From: Oscillospiraceae bacterium
GTDB lineage: Bacteria; Bacillota_A; Clostridia; Oscillospirales; Ruminococcaceae
Assembly: GCA_017414145.1 (NCBI GenBank)
Contig: JAFPQL010000166.1
Location: 1-20,408 of the forward strand
DNA: 20,408 bases
Reading direction: 5' to 3'
The first letter of the stretch is position 1, and each line of letters opens with the position of its first letter. Below the pieces are notes generated by a model. The model did not search any database. It was not told where the DNA came from and was given only the letters and a program-made list of their open reading frames with translations. Of this stretch, positions 1 through 5,735 are shown in pieces. The translations under genes and the position numbers were made by a program.

Positions 1-307
1 GCATTCCGAACTGCTCGCCGGTCAGCGAGAGCTCCGTGCGGTCGCCGCTCTCAAATTCAAAGGTCACATAGTAATTTGTGTAGGAGCGGTCGCCCCAGAC
101 ATCCGTGCGCTTGGTGACAACCCGTGCCGGCACGCAGAGCAGCGGTGCGGTTTTGACCGCCTTTCCTCGTTTGATGATTGTGAAGGCAATGTAGCCAAAT
201 CCCGCCAGAATGATGATCGGGACAACGACAAACATGATGTTCCCGATGACCGTCATCCATGATGCAGCACCGGACTGACTCTGCTCCGTCCATCCCTGCA
301 TTCCCAT
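1..307 (-). CDS. DUF2500-like membrane-anchored protein (3' end cut off by window edge)
   Basis: Reading the minus strand from the ATG at 307 gives an open frame to the window edge (102 codons visible, no stop). GGAGGAGC lies 4-6 bases before the ATG, which fixes the start. The visible product has a short polar N-terminus, one hydrophobic segment at about residues 19-45 (rich in I, V, F and G), then a cytosolic-type domain starting ARVVTKR and containing YYVTFEFESGDRTELS. The pattern of R-V-V followed by YY-V-T-F and an acidic, Gly-containing turn is what I associate with the DUF2500 family (YhhM-like), whose function is unknown. It is the last visible member of a four-paralog run and starts 15 bases after its upstream neighbour's stop, so it is probably cotranscribed. 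The family call is by motif memory. The membrane anchor is seen directly. Confidence 0.7.
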   Translation of the reverse strand, partial: MGMQGWTEQSQSGAASWMTVIGNIMFVVVPIIILAGFGYIAFTIIKRGKAVKTAPLLCVPARVVTKRTDVWGDRSYTNYYVTFEFESGDRTELSLTGEQFGM

Positions 308-322
308 ATTCTGCTCCTCCTT

Positions 323-700
323 TTACATCGGCTGAAAGCCGTGCCAGCGTGTCCCCTGAAAGGTCAGCATTCCCTGCATTCCCTCCCGGAACGACCTGTA
401 CTCACGGCGGCTGACCTTGAATTCCCGTTCCGCGCCCTGCTCTGTCCGGAAGGTGACATAGTAGACGGTTCCGCCCATGACAGATGTGCTGCCGTCCGCA
501 TTGGCCATGACCGTGGTGTCATCCTGCTCCCGCATCCGGACGATGACGGCGGGAACCGTCTCCACGGGGGCTTTGTTGTTCTGCATCCACTCTGCCAGAC
601 CGCGGATCAATGAGAGCGGCACGATGACAGCCGCCGCGACGATCATCAGCATGATAAATCCTCCGATATATGCGAAACTGGTTGCTGCGAATAATAGCAT
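323..700 (-). CDS. DUF2500-like membrane-anchored protein
   Basis: This encodes 125 residues from the ATG at 700. A TTG two codons upstream (706) is also open, but the AGGAGG motif sits 8 bases from the ATG and only 2 from the TTG, so the ATG is preferred. One hydrophobic segment (about residues 2-32, with IVAAAVIVPLSL) is followed by the soluble domain: AVIVRMRE, then a Met/Gly/Ser insert, YYVTFRTEQGAEREFKVS, and the closing motif GMLTFQGTRWHGF. That closing motif (G-x-L-x-F-Q-G-T-R) matches the DUF2500 C-terminal signature well. No catalytic residues are apparent. It is the third of four tandem paralogs, 45 bases from the gene before it and 15 from the gene after. Function unknown; the product is probably a membrane-tethered cytoplasmic domain. 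Confidence 0.75.
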   Translation of the reverse strand: MLLFAATSFAYIGGFIMLMIVAAAVIVPLSLIRGLAEWMQNNKAPVETVPAVIVRMREQDDTTVMANADGSTSVMGGTVYYVTFRTEQGAEREFKVSRREYRSFREGMQGMLTFQGTRWHGFQPM

Positions 701-745
701 GATCAATTCCTCCTTTTGTTTCCGGGCTGCCTGCTGCCTGCGCGT

Positions 746-1171
746 TCAGAGCAGACCGGTCTGATTGAAGTTGTCCTGCGGCGGATATTCCTGACTGTCC
801 TGCTGCGGAAAGCTCTGCTGAATTTCCGCGGGGAACGGCTGCTGCACAAAGTTCAGAAACCGGTTTTCCTGATAGATCAGCTTCCCGCATTCGCCCGTTT
901 GCAGCGTGCTGTAATCCTTGCTCTGCACCCCAAGCTCCAGCGTTGAGCCGTCCGGCGCTTCAAATGTCATATAATAGCAGTAAGTATATCCGTATTCGGG
1001 TGAAAAAGTCTCCGCGGTACGCCTGGAAACCACCCGCGCCCAGACGGTCCGCACCGGAGAAGCGGCATCCTGTCTCAGCTCTTTTTTCCGCTTTCCTGTC
1101 TGATTGGCGACGGCAAAGGCGACCGCTGCAACAATCAGCAGAAACGGCAGACGGAACAGAAAGAAAAACAT
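746..1171 (-). CDS. DUF2500-like membrane-anchored protein with Gln/Pro-rich tail
   Basis: This encodes 141 residues. The frame is open further upstream, but the ATG at 1171 has AAAGGAG about 7 bases before it and follows the preceding gene's stop by 13 bases, so it is the likely start. A very hydrophobic N-terminal segment (FFFLFRLPFLLIVAAVAFAV) is followed by basic residues (TGKRKK), which suggests a cytoplasmic C-terminal domain by the positive-inside rule. The domain reads ARVVSRR, YCYYMTFEAPDGSTLELGV, then GKLIYQENRFLNF, parallel to its neighbours. The last 30 or so residues are rich in Gln, Pro and Phe (repeated QQ, PQQ, PPQ) and look disordered. Such tails are absent from the paralog at 323-700. 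Function unknown. Confidence 0.72.
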   Translation of the reverse strand: MFFFLFRLPFLLIVAAVAFAVANQTGKRKKELRQDAASPVRTVWARVVSRRTAETFSPEYGYTYCYYMTFEAPDGSTLELGVQSKDYSTLQTGECGKLIYQENRFLNFVQQPFPAEIQQSFPQQDSQEYPPQDNFNQTGLL

Positions 1172-1184
1172 CCTGACACTCCTT

Positions 1185-1808
1185 TCATGCGGGAGATTCC
1201 GGCGGCATCTGCTGCGAACCGCTGTCCTGCGGCACCTGCCCCGTGAACGCTGCGGGGTCCGCGCCGCCCGCGGGATATACCGGGCGCTGCTGCGGGCTTC
1301 CCGGCTGTGCCGGATACCGCCGCATAAAGAGCGCCGGGTCGATGTCCTCCTCCGTATCTTCAATCAGATACGGCGGCACAACCGGCACGACCGCCTGCGT
1401 TTCGGGATACTCCCGTTCAAATGCCTCAGCGCCAAGGCCGTCCTCCGCCGCATCCAGCGGCGCCGTCTGCGGCGTGAAGCTGAGAAACTGCTTCCTCCGA
1501 AAGGAAAGATCGCCCCATTCGCCCTCATAGACCGCCTCGTAGACCTGTCTGTCCACCTCCAGCTCCCGCGAGGTGCCGTCCTGCGCCCGGAAGGTGACGA
1601 AATATCCCGAACAGCCCACGACATCCGGGTCGTACCGCTTGAAGGACACCCGCGCCCGGACAAGGCGTACCGGCGCGGCCTCGTTCCGCTGCCGTTCCTG
1701 TGCGGGCAGAATGATGAAAACATAGCAGAGCAGTATGATGATGCCGGCGATGATTGCCAGCATGAACAGCATTTCATAGCTGATGTCAAAATACCAGTGC
1801 AGTTTCAT
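1185..1808 (-). CDS. DUF2500-like membrane-anchored protein with long low-complexity tail
   Basis: This encodes 207 residues, the largest of the four paralogs. ATG at 1808 with GGAGA 9 bases upstream; it begins 15 bases after the radical SAM gene stops, and its own stop overlaps the next gene's ribosome binding site. A transmembrane segment lies at about residues 11-36 (FMLAIIAGIIILLCYVFIIL). The domain carries ARVSFKRYD, GYFVTFRAQDGTSRELEV, then GDLSFRRKQFLSF, matching the family's end motif. Residues from about 115 on form an acidic/Pro/Gln-rich tail containing two similar stretches (EAFEREYPETQ and ALFMRRYPAQP), perhaps an internal duplication or short binding motifs. No enzyme signature. 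Role unknown; tight spacing implies coexpression with the radical SAM gene. Confidence 0.72.
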   Translation of the reverse strand: MKLHWYFDISYEMLFMLAIIAGIIILLCYVFIILPAQERQRNEAAPVRLVRARVSFKRYDPDVVGCSGYFVTFRAQDGTSRELEVDRQVYEAVYEGEWGDLSFRRKQFLSFTPQTAPLDAAEDGLGAEAFEREYPETQAVVPVVPPYLIEDTEEDIDPALFMRRYPAQPGSPQQRPVYPAGGADPAAFTGQVPQDSGSQQMPPESPA

Positions 1809-1823
1809 TGTGTCCGTCTCCTG

Positions 1824-3704
1824 TCAGTCCGGTCCGGATGCCTGTCCGCTCTGACTGTAATCAAAGCAGGGGTGTCCCGTGACCTTTGTCACGCCGCATC
1901 CCGCACAGCTCAGACGGCAGTGCTTCGTCGTCTGCGCCTGCTTCGCCTTTTCATTTTCGCGGATGAGGAAGGATTTGTCTATATAATAGTCGATGTGATC
2001 CCACGGGAACACCTCGTCATAGGGACGCGGCCGGTTCGCGTAGAATTCCGGCGTCAGCCCCGCCTCCGCAAAGGCTTCGAGCCAGAGGTCATAGCGGAAA
2101 TGCTCCGACCACGCGTCAAAGATGCAGCCGCGCTTCCACGCGCCGTAAATGACGGCAGAGAGTCTGCGGTCGCCCTTCGCCAGCACCGCCTCCAGAATGC
2201 TCGTCTCCGGGAAATGCCAGCTTGCGCGGATGCGCCGCTTGCCCGAAACCGCCTCCTCCAGAATCTTCTGCTTGTGCGCGATCATCTCTCTGGTGTCCTG
2301 CGGGTGGAACTCAAAGGGCGTAAAGGGCTTCGGGACAAAGGTTGCGACCGAGCAGGAAATCTGCACGGGCTTGCCCTTCGGGCGGCGCTCCCCCTCGTAG
2401 TAGAGATCGACGACGCGCTGTGCCAGCTCGATGATGCCGCGGATGTCGTCATCCGTTTCGGTCGGCAGACCCATCATGAAATAGAGCTTGACGGAATTCT
2501 GTCCCGCGTTGAAGGCGATTTTGCAGGTGCGCATCAGCTCCTCCTCGGTGACATTCTTGTTGATGACATCCCTGAGGCGCTGGGTGCCGGCCTCCGGCGC
2601 AAAGGTCAGTCCGGAAGACCGTACTCTGCGCAGACGGTTCATCAGACCGGTGCTGAAATTGTCCACGCGCAGCGACGGCAGGCTCAGGTTGATGTGCTCC
2701 TGCTCCGTAAAGGTCAGCAGGCCGTCCATCATCTCCTCAATGCGGGAGTGGTCGGATGTGGAGAGCGAGCAGAGCGACAGCTCGTCGTAGCCGGTATTTT
2801 CGATCAGCCGTTTCGACTGCTCGCAGATGACCTCCGGTGATTTCTCGCGGAACGGGCGGTATAAAAATCCCGCCTGACAGAAGCGGCAGCCTCTGAGACA
2901 GCCGCGCAGCACCTCCGTCACGGCGCGGTCATGCACGATTTCGGCAAACGGCACGACAAATTCCGCCGGCGCAAAGCATTTGTCCAAATCCTCGATGATG
3001 CGCTTTTTCACCTTTGCCGGCGCGCCGTCCTTCGGGGTCACTGCCCGGACGGTGCCGTCCGCATTGTAGGTGACATCGTAGAGCGACGGGACATAGACGC
3101 CCTGAATCTGCGCGGCGGCACGGAGAAACTCCGACCGCGTCGCACCCTGATCGCGCATTTTGACATAGAGATCCATGACCTCCAGATCGAGCTCCTCGCC
3201 CTCGCCCACAAAGAACAGGTCGAAGAAATCCGCCAGCGGTTCGGCGTTGCAGACGCAGGAGCCGCCCGCGCAGACGATCGGGGAGATCGCCTCGCCGCGG
3301 TCGCGCTGATAAATCGGGACGCCCGCCAGATCGAGCAGGTTCAGGATATTCGTATAACAGAGCTCATAGCCGATCGTGAAGCCGATGAAATCGAAATCCC
3401 TGACCGGTTCAAGGCTCTCCAGCGCATAGAGCGGCAGATGATGCGCCCGCATCAGCGTCTCAAAATCCGTGTCGGGTGCAAAGACGCGCTCACACCAGTA
3501 TTCCGGGCGCGCATTGATGCACGCGTACAGAATCTTCATGCCGAGATTGCTCATGCCGACATCGTAGCGGTCGGGGAAGCAGAATGCAAACCGTGCTTTG
3601 ACCTGCGATTTGTCCTTCATGATGCTTCCGGGTTCTCCGCCGATGTAGCGGGCGGGCTTCTGCACCGAAAGCAGCAGCGGTTCAATCTGCTCAAACAGGC
3701 TCAT
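1824..3704 (-). CDS. TIGR03960-type radical SAM protein with B12-binding-like N-terminus
   Basis: This encodes 626 residues from the ATG at 3704, which has a textbook AGGAGG 8 bases upstream. The N-terminal part (about 1-180) contains FPDRYDVGMSNLGMKILY and GFTIGYELCYTNILNLLDL, typical of the cobalamin-binding-like domain of this family. The radical SAM core carries the iron-sulfur motif CLRGCRFC (Cys269, Cys273, Cys276), followed by GYDELSLCSLSTSDHS and GLTFAPEAGTQRLRDVINK. A C-terminal Cys set (C596, C600, C603, in CRLSCAGCG) is probably a second metal site. Length and order match full-length TIGR03960 proteins, whose reaction is unknown. In many Bacillota the next gene is a DUF2344 (TIGR03936) partner; here four DUF2500-like genes follow instead. 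Family confidence is high; substrate unknown. Confidence 0.9.
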   Translation of the reverse strand: MSLFEQIEPLLLSVQKPARYIGGEPGSIMKDKSQVKARFAFCFPDRYDVGMSNLGMKILYACINARPEYWCERVFAPDTDFETLMRAHHLPLYALESLEPVRDFDFIGFTIGYELCYTNILNLLDLAGVPIYQRDRGEAISPIVCAGGSCVCNAEPLADFFDLFFVGEGEELDLEVMDLYVKMRDQGATRSEFLRAAAQIQGVYVPSLYDVTYNADGTVRAVTPKDGAPAKVKKRIIEDLDKCFAPAEFVVPFAEIVHDRAVTEVLRGCLRGCRFCQAGFLYRPFREKSPEVICEQSKRLIENTGYDELSLCSLSTSDHSRIEEMMDGLLTFTEQEHINLSLPSLRVDNFSTGLMNRLRRVRSSGLTFAPEAGTQRLRDVINKNVTEEELMRTCKIAFNAGQNSVKLYFMMGLPTETDDDIRGIIELAQRVVDLYYEGERRPKGKPVQISCSVATFVPKPFTPFEFHPQDTREMIAHKQKILEEAVSGKRRIRASWHFPETSILEAVLAKGDRRLSAVIYGAWKRGCIFDAWSEHFRYDLWLEAFAEAGLTPEFYANRPRPYDEVFPWDHIDYYIDKSFLIRENEKAKQAQTTKHCRLSCAGCGVTKVTGHPCFDYSQSGQASGPD

Positions 3705-3743
3705 GCGTCACACCTCCTTGATTTTCTGCGTCATGGTATCATC

Positions 3744-3790
3744 GCCCGATTTGCAGGGAGCAGATCTCTGATCTGCGCATCTGCAAGGGC
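3744..3790 (-). other. Three-tier hairpin in the leader of the radical SAM operon
   Basis: Between the predicted promoter (3823-3851) and the start codon at 3704, the leader contains nested complementary segments: GCCC (3744-3747) with GGGC (3787-3790), TTGCAG (3751-3756) with CTGCAA (3781-3786), and GCAGATC (3760-3766) with GATCTGC (3770-3776) closing a 3-base loop. That is 17 base pairs separated by small internal loops. There is no U-run after it on the minus strand, so it is not a simple terminator. It could be a regulatory leader, an mRNA-stabilising stem or a protein site. The pairing is seen directly; a function is not. Confidence 0.5.
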
Positions 3791-3822
3791 AATCAGATAA
3801 AATATCATGAATGCTTGGCTTC

Positions 3823-3851
3823 ATTATACCATATCCCGCAAAAAAAGTCCA
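3823..3851 (-). promoter_or_regulatory. Sigma-A-type promoter for the radical SAM/DUF2500 operon
   Basis: On the minus strand, TGGACT (3846-3851) is separated by 17 bases from a perfect TATAAT (complement of 3823-3828), with a TGG triplet just before the -10 giving an extended -10. It predicts a transcript beginning near 3816, with a leader of about 110 bases carrying the nested hairpin. The -10 and spacing are strong; the -35 matches consensus at 4 of 6 positions. Confidence 0.65.
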
Positions 3852-3861
3852 GAGGGCGGGC

Positions 3862-3889
3862 GAAATGCGAAATGCGGAATGCGGAATGA
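3862..3889 (+). repeat. Four imperfect tandem heptamers (GAAATGC/GGAATGC)
   Basis: Four 7-base units run back to back: GAAATGC, GAAATGC, GGAATGC, GGAATGA. The last runs into GAATGAAATGTCAG, the flank of repeat unit 1. A related flank (GCAGAATGAAATGTCAG read on the minus strand) precedes repeat unit 5, so this is probably an expanded piece of the repeat family's linker and not an independent element. Confidence 0.6.
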
Positions 3890-3892
3890 AAT

Positions 3893-4002
3893 GTCAGGTG
3901 ATCAATTTTCCTAATGTGATCATCTGGCCGGCAGTGCCGGCTGCCAATGATCTAAAGCCCGCCGCGGGCGAAAACAAGGCACTGCCGCAATTCGCCTCTG
4001 AA
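3893..4002 (+). repeat. Structured repeat unit 1 (full copy, forward)
   Basis: The unit begins GTCAGGTGATCAATTTTCC, then TAATGTGATCATCTG with a single ATCATCTG octamer, then hairpin A at 3927-3941 (GCCGGC, loop AGT, GCCGGC), then the invariant hairpin B at 3957-3969 (GCCCGCCGCGGGC). It ends in a GGCGAA ... TTCGCC pairing that encloses GGC-ACT-GCC. Everything but the stem letters of hairpin A closely matches the other copies. The short open frame at 3811-4014 that covers it is not credible as a gene. With units 2 and 3, this accounts for most of the intergenic stretch 3705-4197; the remainder holds the radical SAM promoter and leader. Confidence 0.85.
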
Positions 4003-4024
4003 TGCAAATGCTGAGTGATTCCTT

Positions 4025-4149
4025 GTCAGGTGATCAATTTTCCTAATGTGATCATCTGATCATCTGATCATCTGACGGGGAGCCCCCGCTGCCAACTCCT
4101 AAAGCCCGCCGCGGGCGAAAACAAGGCACTGCCGGACTTCGCCTCTGAA
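4025..4149 (+). repeat. Structured repeat unit 2 (full copy, forward)
   Basis: This has the same order as unit 1: the GTCAGGTGATCA head, the AATTTTCCTAATG spacer, then three tandem ATCATCTG octamers where unit 1 has one. Hairpin A (4075-4089) reads ACGGGG, loop AGC, CCCCGC, with the outermost pair lost. The invariant GCCCGCCGCGGGC and the GGCGAA/TTCGCC closing stem follow. It starts 132 bases after unit 1; the linker between them ends in GTGATTCCTT, as does the linker before unit 3. Confidence 0.85.
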
Positions 4150-4170
4150 ACGATTGCTGCGTGATTCCTT

Positions 4171-4222
4171 GTCAGGTGATCAATTTTCCTAATGTGATCA
4201 TCTGATCATCTGATCACCTGAC
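4171..4222 (+). repeat. Structured repeat unit 3 (head only); left 52-bp inverted repeat of the ATPase cassette
   Basis: Only the AT-rich head of the repeat is present: GTCAGGTGATCA, the spacer, octamers, then TGATCACCTGAC. The first and last 12 bases are perfect reverse complements, so this copy is itself a hairpin-capable palindrome. It contains four GATC sites. It matches the reverse complement of unit 4 (5369-5420) at 51 of 52 positions. The stop codon of the ATPase gene (4198-4200 on the minus strand) lies inside it. Confidence 0.85.
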
Positions 4223-5202
4223 CAGAACCAGCGGTCGTCCTTCTGCACACTCCGGATGCGGAGCTGTCGCTTCGCCCGGTTCAGTGTGCCCGGACTGATG
4301 CCCTCACTGTCCGCCATATCCATGACCTCTCTCTGCGGCAGCTCCGGATACTCCGTCAGCCACTTCCGCAGAAACGCCTTTGCCTGCTCCAACGGACGCA
4401 CCGTCCTTGCCTCCGACGAAAGCACCTGAGCGATGTCCGCCTCATATGCGCCAAGCCATGCAAAGCGCCCGTCCTCCAGTGAAAATGCAGCAGGCTCTGC
4501 CATTTTCGCAAGGCTGTTCTTCACTTGAAAGATGATGCGGATGTCCGGATTCTCCGGATCCTTCGCAACGGTCAGCACGCTTCTTGCGGCAGCCGTCAGG
4601 TCAATGCTTCCGAGTCCGCGGTAAATCGACTTCGCACCCTGCATCTTGTTCATGTGTCCGATGAGGACGATTGCGGCGCCGGACTGCTCCGCCATTTCGG
4701 AGAGTGCAGACATCAGGGGCCGCACTTCATTGGCGCGGTGCATATCCACATCGCTGCCGAGATAAGCCTGCAAAGGGTCCAGCACGACCAGCGCCGGCTT
4801 TACCCGCTGAATCAGCTTATACAGTCTGACATCGAGAATGGACAGCGGCTCTTTCTGTTCGTTCAGGTGCATGATTTTTGCGGTGTCGGCGCCCGCGGCA
4901 TCGAGGCGCGGCCGCAGGGTATCCGCGATGCCGTCCTCGGCGTTCTGGTAGATGACGAGGTCGGGCTCTGCCGTGATCTCCGTTTCCGGAAACGCCTGTC
5001 CCGTCGAGACGGCAGCCGCGAGACGGAGCGCAAGGGTCGATTTGCCCTCGCCGGGGTCTCCCTGAATGATGGTGATTTTCCCGCGGGGGATGTACGGCTC
5101 CCAGAGCCATCTGGTTTTCTGCGGCGGCGTCTGACAGTAAAACATCAGCTCACCGCCGGTTGCTGCGGACAGAGAACAGGCCATTTCTTCTGCTGTGCTC
5201 AT
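4198..5202 (-). CDS. RepA/AAA_25-like P-loop ATPase
   Basis: This encodes 334 residues from the ATG at 5202, chosen because AAAGGAG lies 8 bases upstream; a TTG at 5238 is open but lacks such a site. Walker A is GDPGEGKST (about 48-56), Walker B is ALVVLDPLQAY (Asp at about 142), and GHMNK (182-186) and YRGLGSIDLTAAARSVL follow. This matches the RecA-fold ATPases of the RepA/AAA_25 type, commonly encoded next to primases on phages, plasmids and integrative elements, where they act as replicative helicases or loaders. The C-terminal 50 residues look like a winged helix (REVMDMADSEGISPGTLNRA). It has no primase, integrase or relaxase neighbour here. The last residues, SGDQMIR and the stop, are encoded by the flanking repeat. 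It could be a remnant of a mobile element or a resident accessory gene. Confidence 0.85.
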   Translation of the reverse strand: MSTAEEMACSLSAATGGELMFYCQTPPQKTRWLWEPYIPRGKITIIQGDPGEGKSTLALRLAAAVSTGQAFPETEITAEPDLVIYQNAEDGIADTLRPRLDAAGADTAKIMHLNEQKEPLSILDVRLYKLIQRVKPALVVLDPLQAYLGSDVDMHRANEVRPLMSALSEMAEQSGAAIVLIGHMNKMQGAKSIYRGLGSIDLTAAARSVLTVAKDPENPDIRIIFQVKNSLAKMAEPAAFSLEDGRFAWLGAYEADIAQVLSSEARTVRPLEQAKAFLRKWLTEYPELPQREVMDMADSEGISPGTLNRAKRQLRIRSVQKDDRWFWSGDQMIR

Positions 5203-5269
5203 GCTGCATACTCCTTTCGGCTGTGAATTTGAGAGCAATGCCCTCTATAAAAGGGGGGCTTTCGGGGCA

Positions 5270-5295
5270 AAAGTTGTACGCGCCCGTGCAACTTT
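5270..5295. promoter_or_regulatory. Operator-like inverted repeat upstream of the ATPase gene
   Basis: AAAGTTG (5270-5276) and CAACTTT (5289-5295) are perfect inverted arms around a 12-base centre, which itself adds AC/GT pairing inside. It lies about 70 bases upstream of the ATPase start on the minus strand. A weak candidate promoter (TTTTGC, 17 bases, TATAGA on the minus strand) overlaps it, so a repressor site is plausible. The rest of 5203-5368 shows no gene; the remainder of the 533-base gap up to nadB is filled by repeat units 4-6 and the nadB promoter. Confidence 0.4.
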
Positions 5296-5368
5296 CGCAA
5301 AACTGTAACTATTTTTCAGCGTTCTGCACAAGCAAAAGATAGTATCCGGCATCCAGCTTGTCATTTCC

Positions 5369-5420
5369 GTCAGATGATCAGATGATCAGATGATCACATT
5401 AGGAAAATTGATCACCTGAC
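5369..5420 (-). repeat. Structured repeat unit 4 (head only); right 52-bp inverted repeat of the ATPase cassette
   Basis: Read on the minus strand it begins GTCAGGTGATCAATTTTCC, has three ATCATCTG octamers and ends ATCATCTGAC. It equals unit 3 except for one base (T where unit 3 has C, six bases from the end). Like unit 3 it lacks the GC-rich hairpin half. The head-only copies are therefore exactly the two that touch the ATPase gene and its upstream region. Confidence 0.85.
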
Positions 5421-5442
5421 GCGGAAGATGTCCGTATTCGGA

Positions 5443-5560
5443 TTCAGAGGCGAAGTCCGGCAGTGCCTTGTTTTCGCCCGCGGCGGGCTTTAGATCAATG
5501 CCCGCGGGGGCTCCCCGCCAGATGATCAGATGATCACATTAGGAAAACTGATCACCTGAC
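5443..5560 (-). repeat. Structured repeat unit 5 (full copy, reverse)
   Basis: On the minus strand it has the complete order: GTCAGGTGATCA head (one base changed in the spacer, AGTTTTCC), two ATCATCTG octamers, hairpin A (5504-5518: GCGGGG, loop AGC, CCCCGC), the invariant GCCCGCCGCGGGC, and the closing GGCGAA/TTCGCC stem. It mirrors units 1 and 2 across the ATPase gene. Confidence 0.85.
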
Positions 5561-5579
5561 ATTTCATTCTGCATTTGTA

Positions 5580-5655
5580 TTCAGAGGCGAATTGCGGCAG
5601 CGCCTTGTTTCCGCCCGCGGCGGGCTTTAGATCAATGCCAGCGCGGGCTCCGCGC
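5580..5655 (-). repeat. Structured repeat unit 6 (GC-rich half only, reverse)
   Basis: This has the hairpin half without the octamer head. Hairpin A (5641-5655) reads GCGCGG, loop AGC, CCGCGC on the minus strand, followed by the invariant hairpin B and a closing stem with one G-U-type change (GGCGGA against TTCGCC). It ends 10 bases before the nadB -35 box, so the outer end of the repeat array abuts the nadB promoter. Confidence 0.8.
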
Positions 5656-5664
5656 CGCAGGTGC

Positions 5665-5693
5665 TTGCAAATCACGGGAATTTGTGATACAAT
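5665..5693 (+). promoter_or_regulatory. Sigma-A-type promoter for the nadB operon, with a dyad in the spacer
   Basis: TTGCAA (5665-5670), a 17-base spacer and TACAAT (5688-5693) make a good vegetative promoter about 43 bases before the nadB start codon. The spacer holds ATCAC (5671-5675) and GTGAT (5684-5688) as inverted arms, a possible repressor site for control by NAD status. I cannot match the dyad to a known NAD-regulator motif, so the operator is speculative. Confidence 0.65.
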
Positions 5694-5735
5694 AGAAGCG
5701 GAACCGTCATCTCACAAAAAAGGAGAGATTATCCG

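Noticed and set aside
1104..2840. A long plus-strand open frame (578 codons) opposite the radical SAM and DUF2500-like genes
   Set aside because: It has an Arg/Leu-rich composition typical of the antisense of a GC-rich gene, no ribosome binding site, no motifs, and it crosses three minus-strand genes that have clear starts and family motifs.
2931..3800. A plus-strand open frame (289 codons) opposite the N-terminal part of the radical SAM gene
   Set aside because: It is an antisense shadow rich in Arg, Asp, Ile and His. It has no start signal and would run through the promoter and leader hairpin of the opposite operon.
3811..4014. A small plus-strand gene across repeat unit 1
   Set aside because: It is formed by repeat and heptamer sequence, starts in the promoter region of the opposite operon, and has no ribosome binding site.
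3893..4222. A CRISPR array, because short repeats recur
   Set aside because: The units are long (over 100 bases), structured throughout and irregularly spaced (132 and 146 bases). The linkers between them resemble one another and are not unique spacers, and no cas gene is present.
4171..5420. A complete insertion sequence
   Set aside because: There are inverted ends, but the only gene is a RepA-like ATPase; no transposase or DDE/HUH motif is seen, and I found no clear target-site duplication immediately outside 4171 and 5420.
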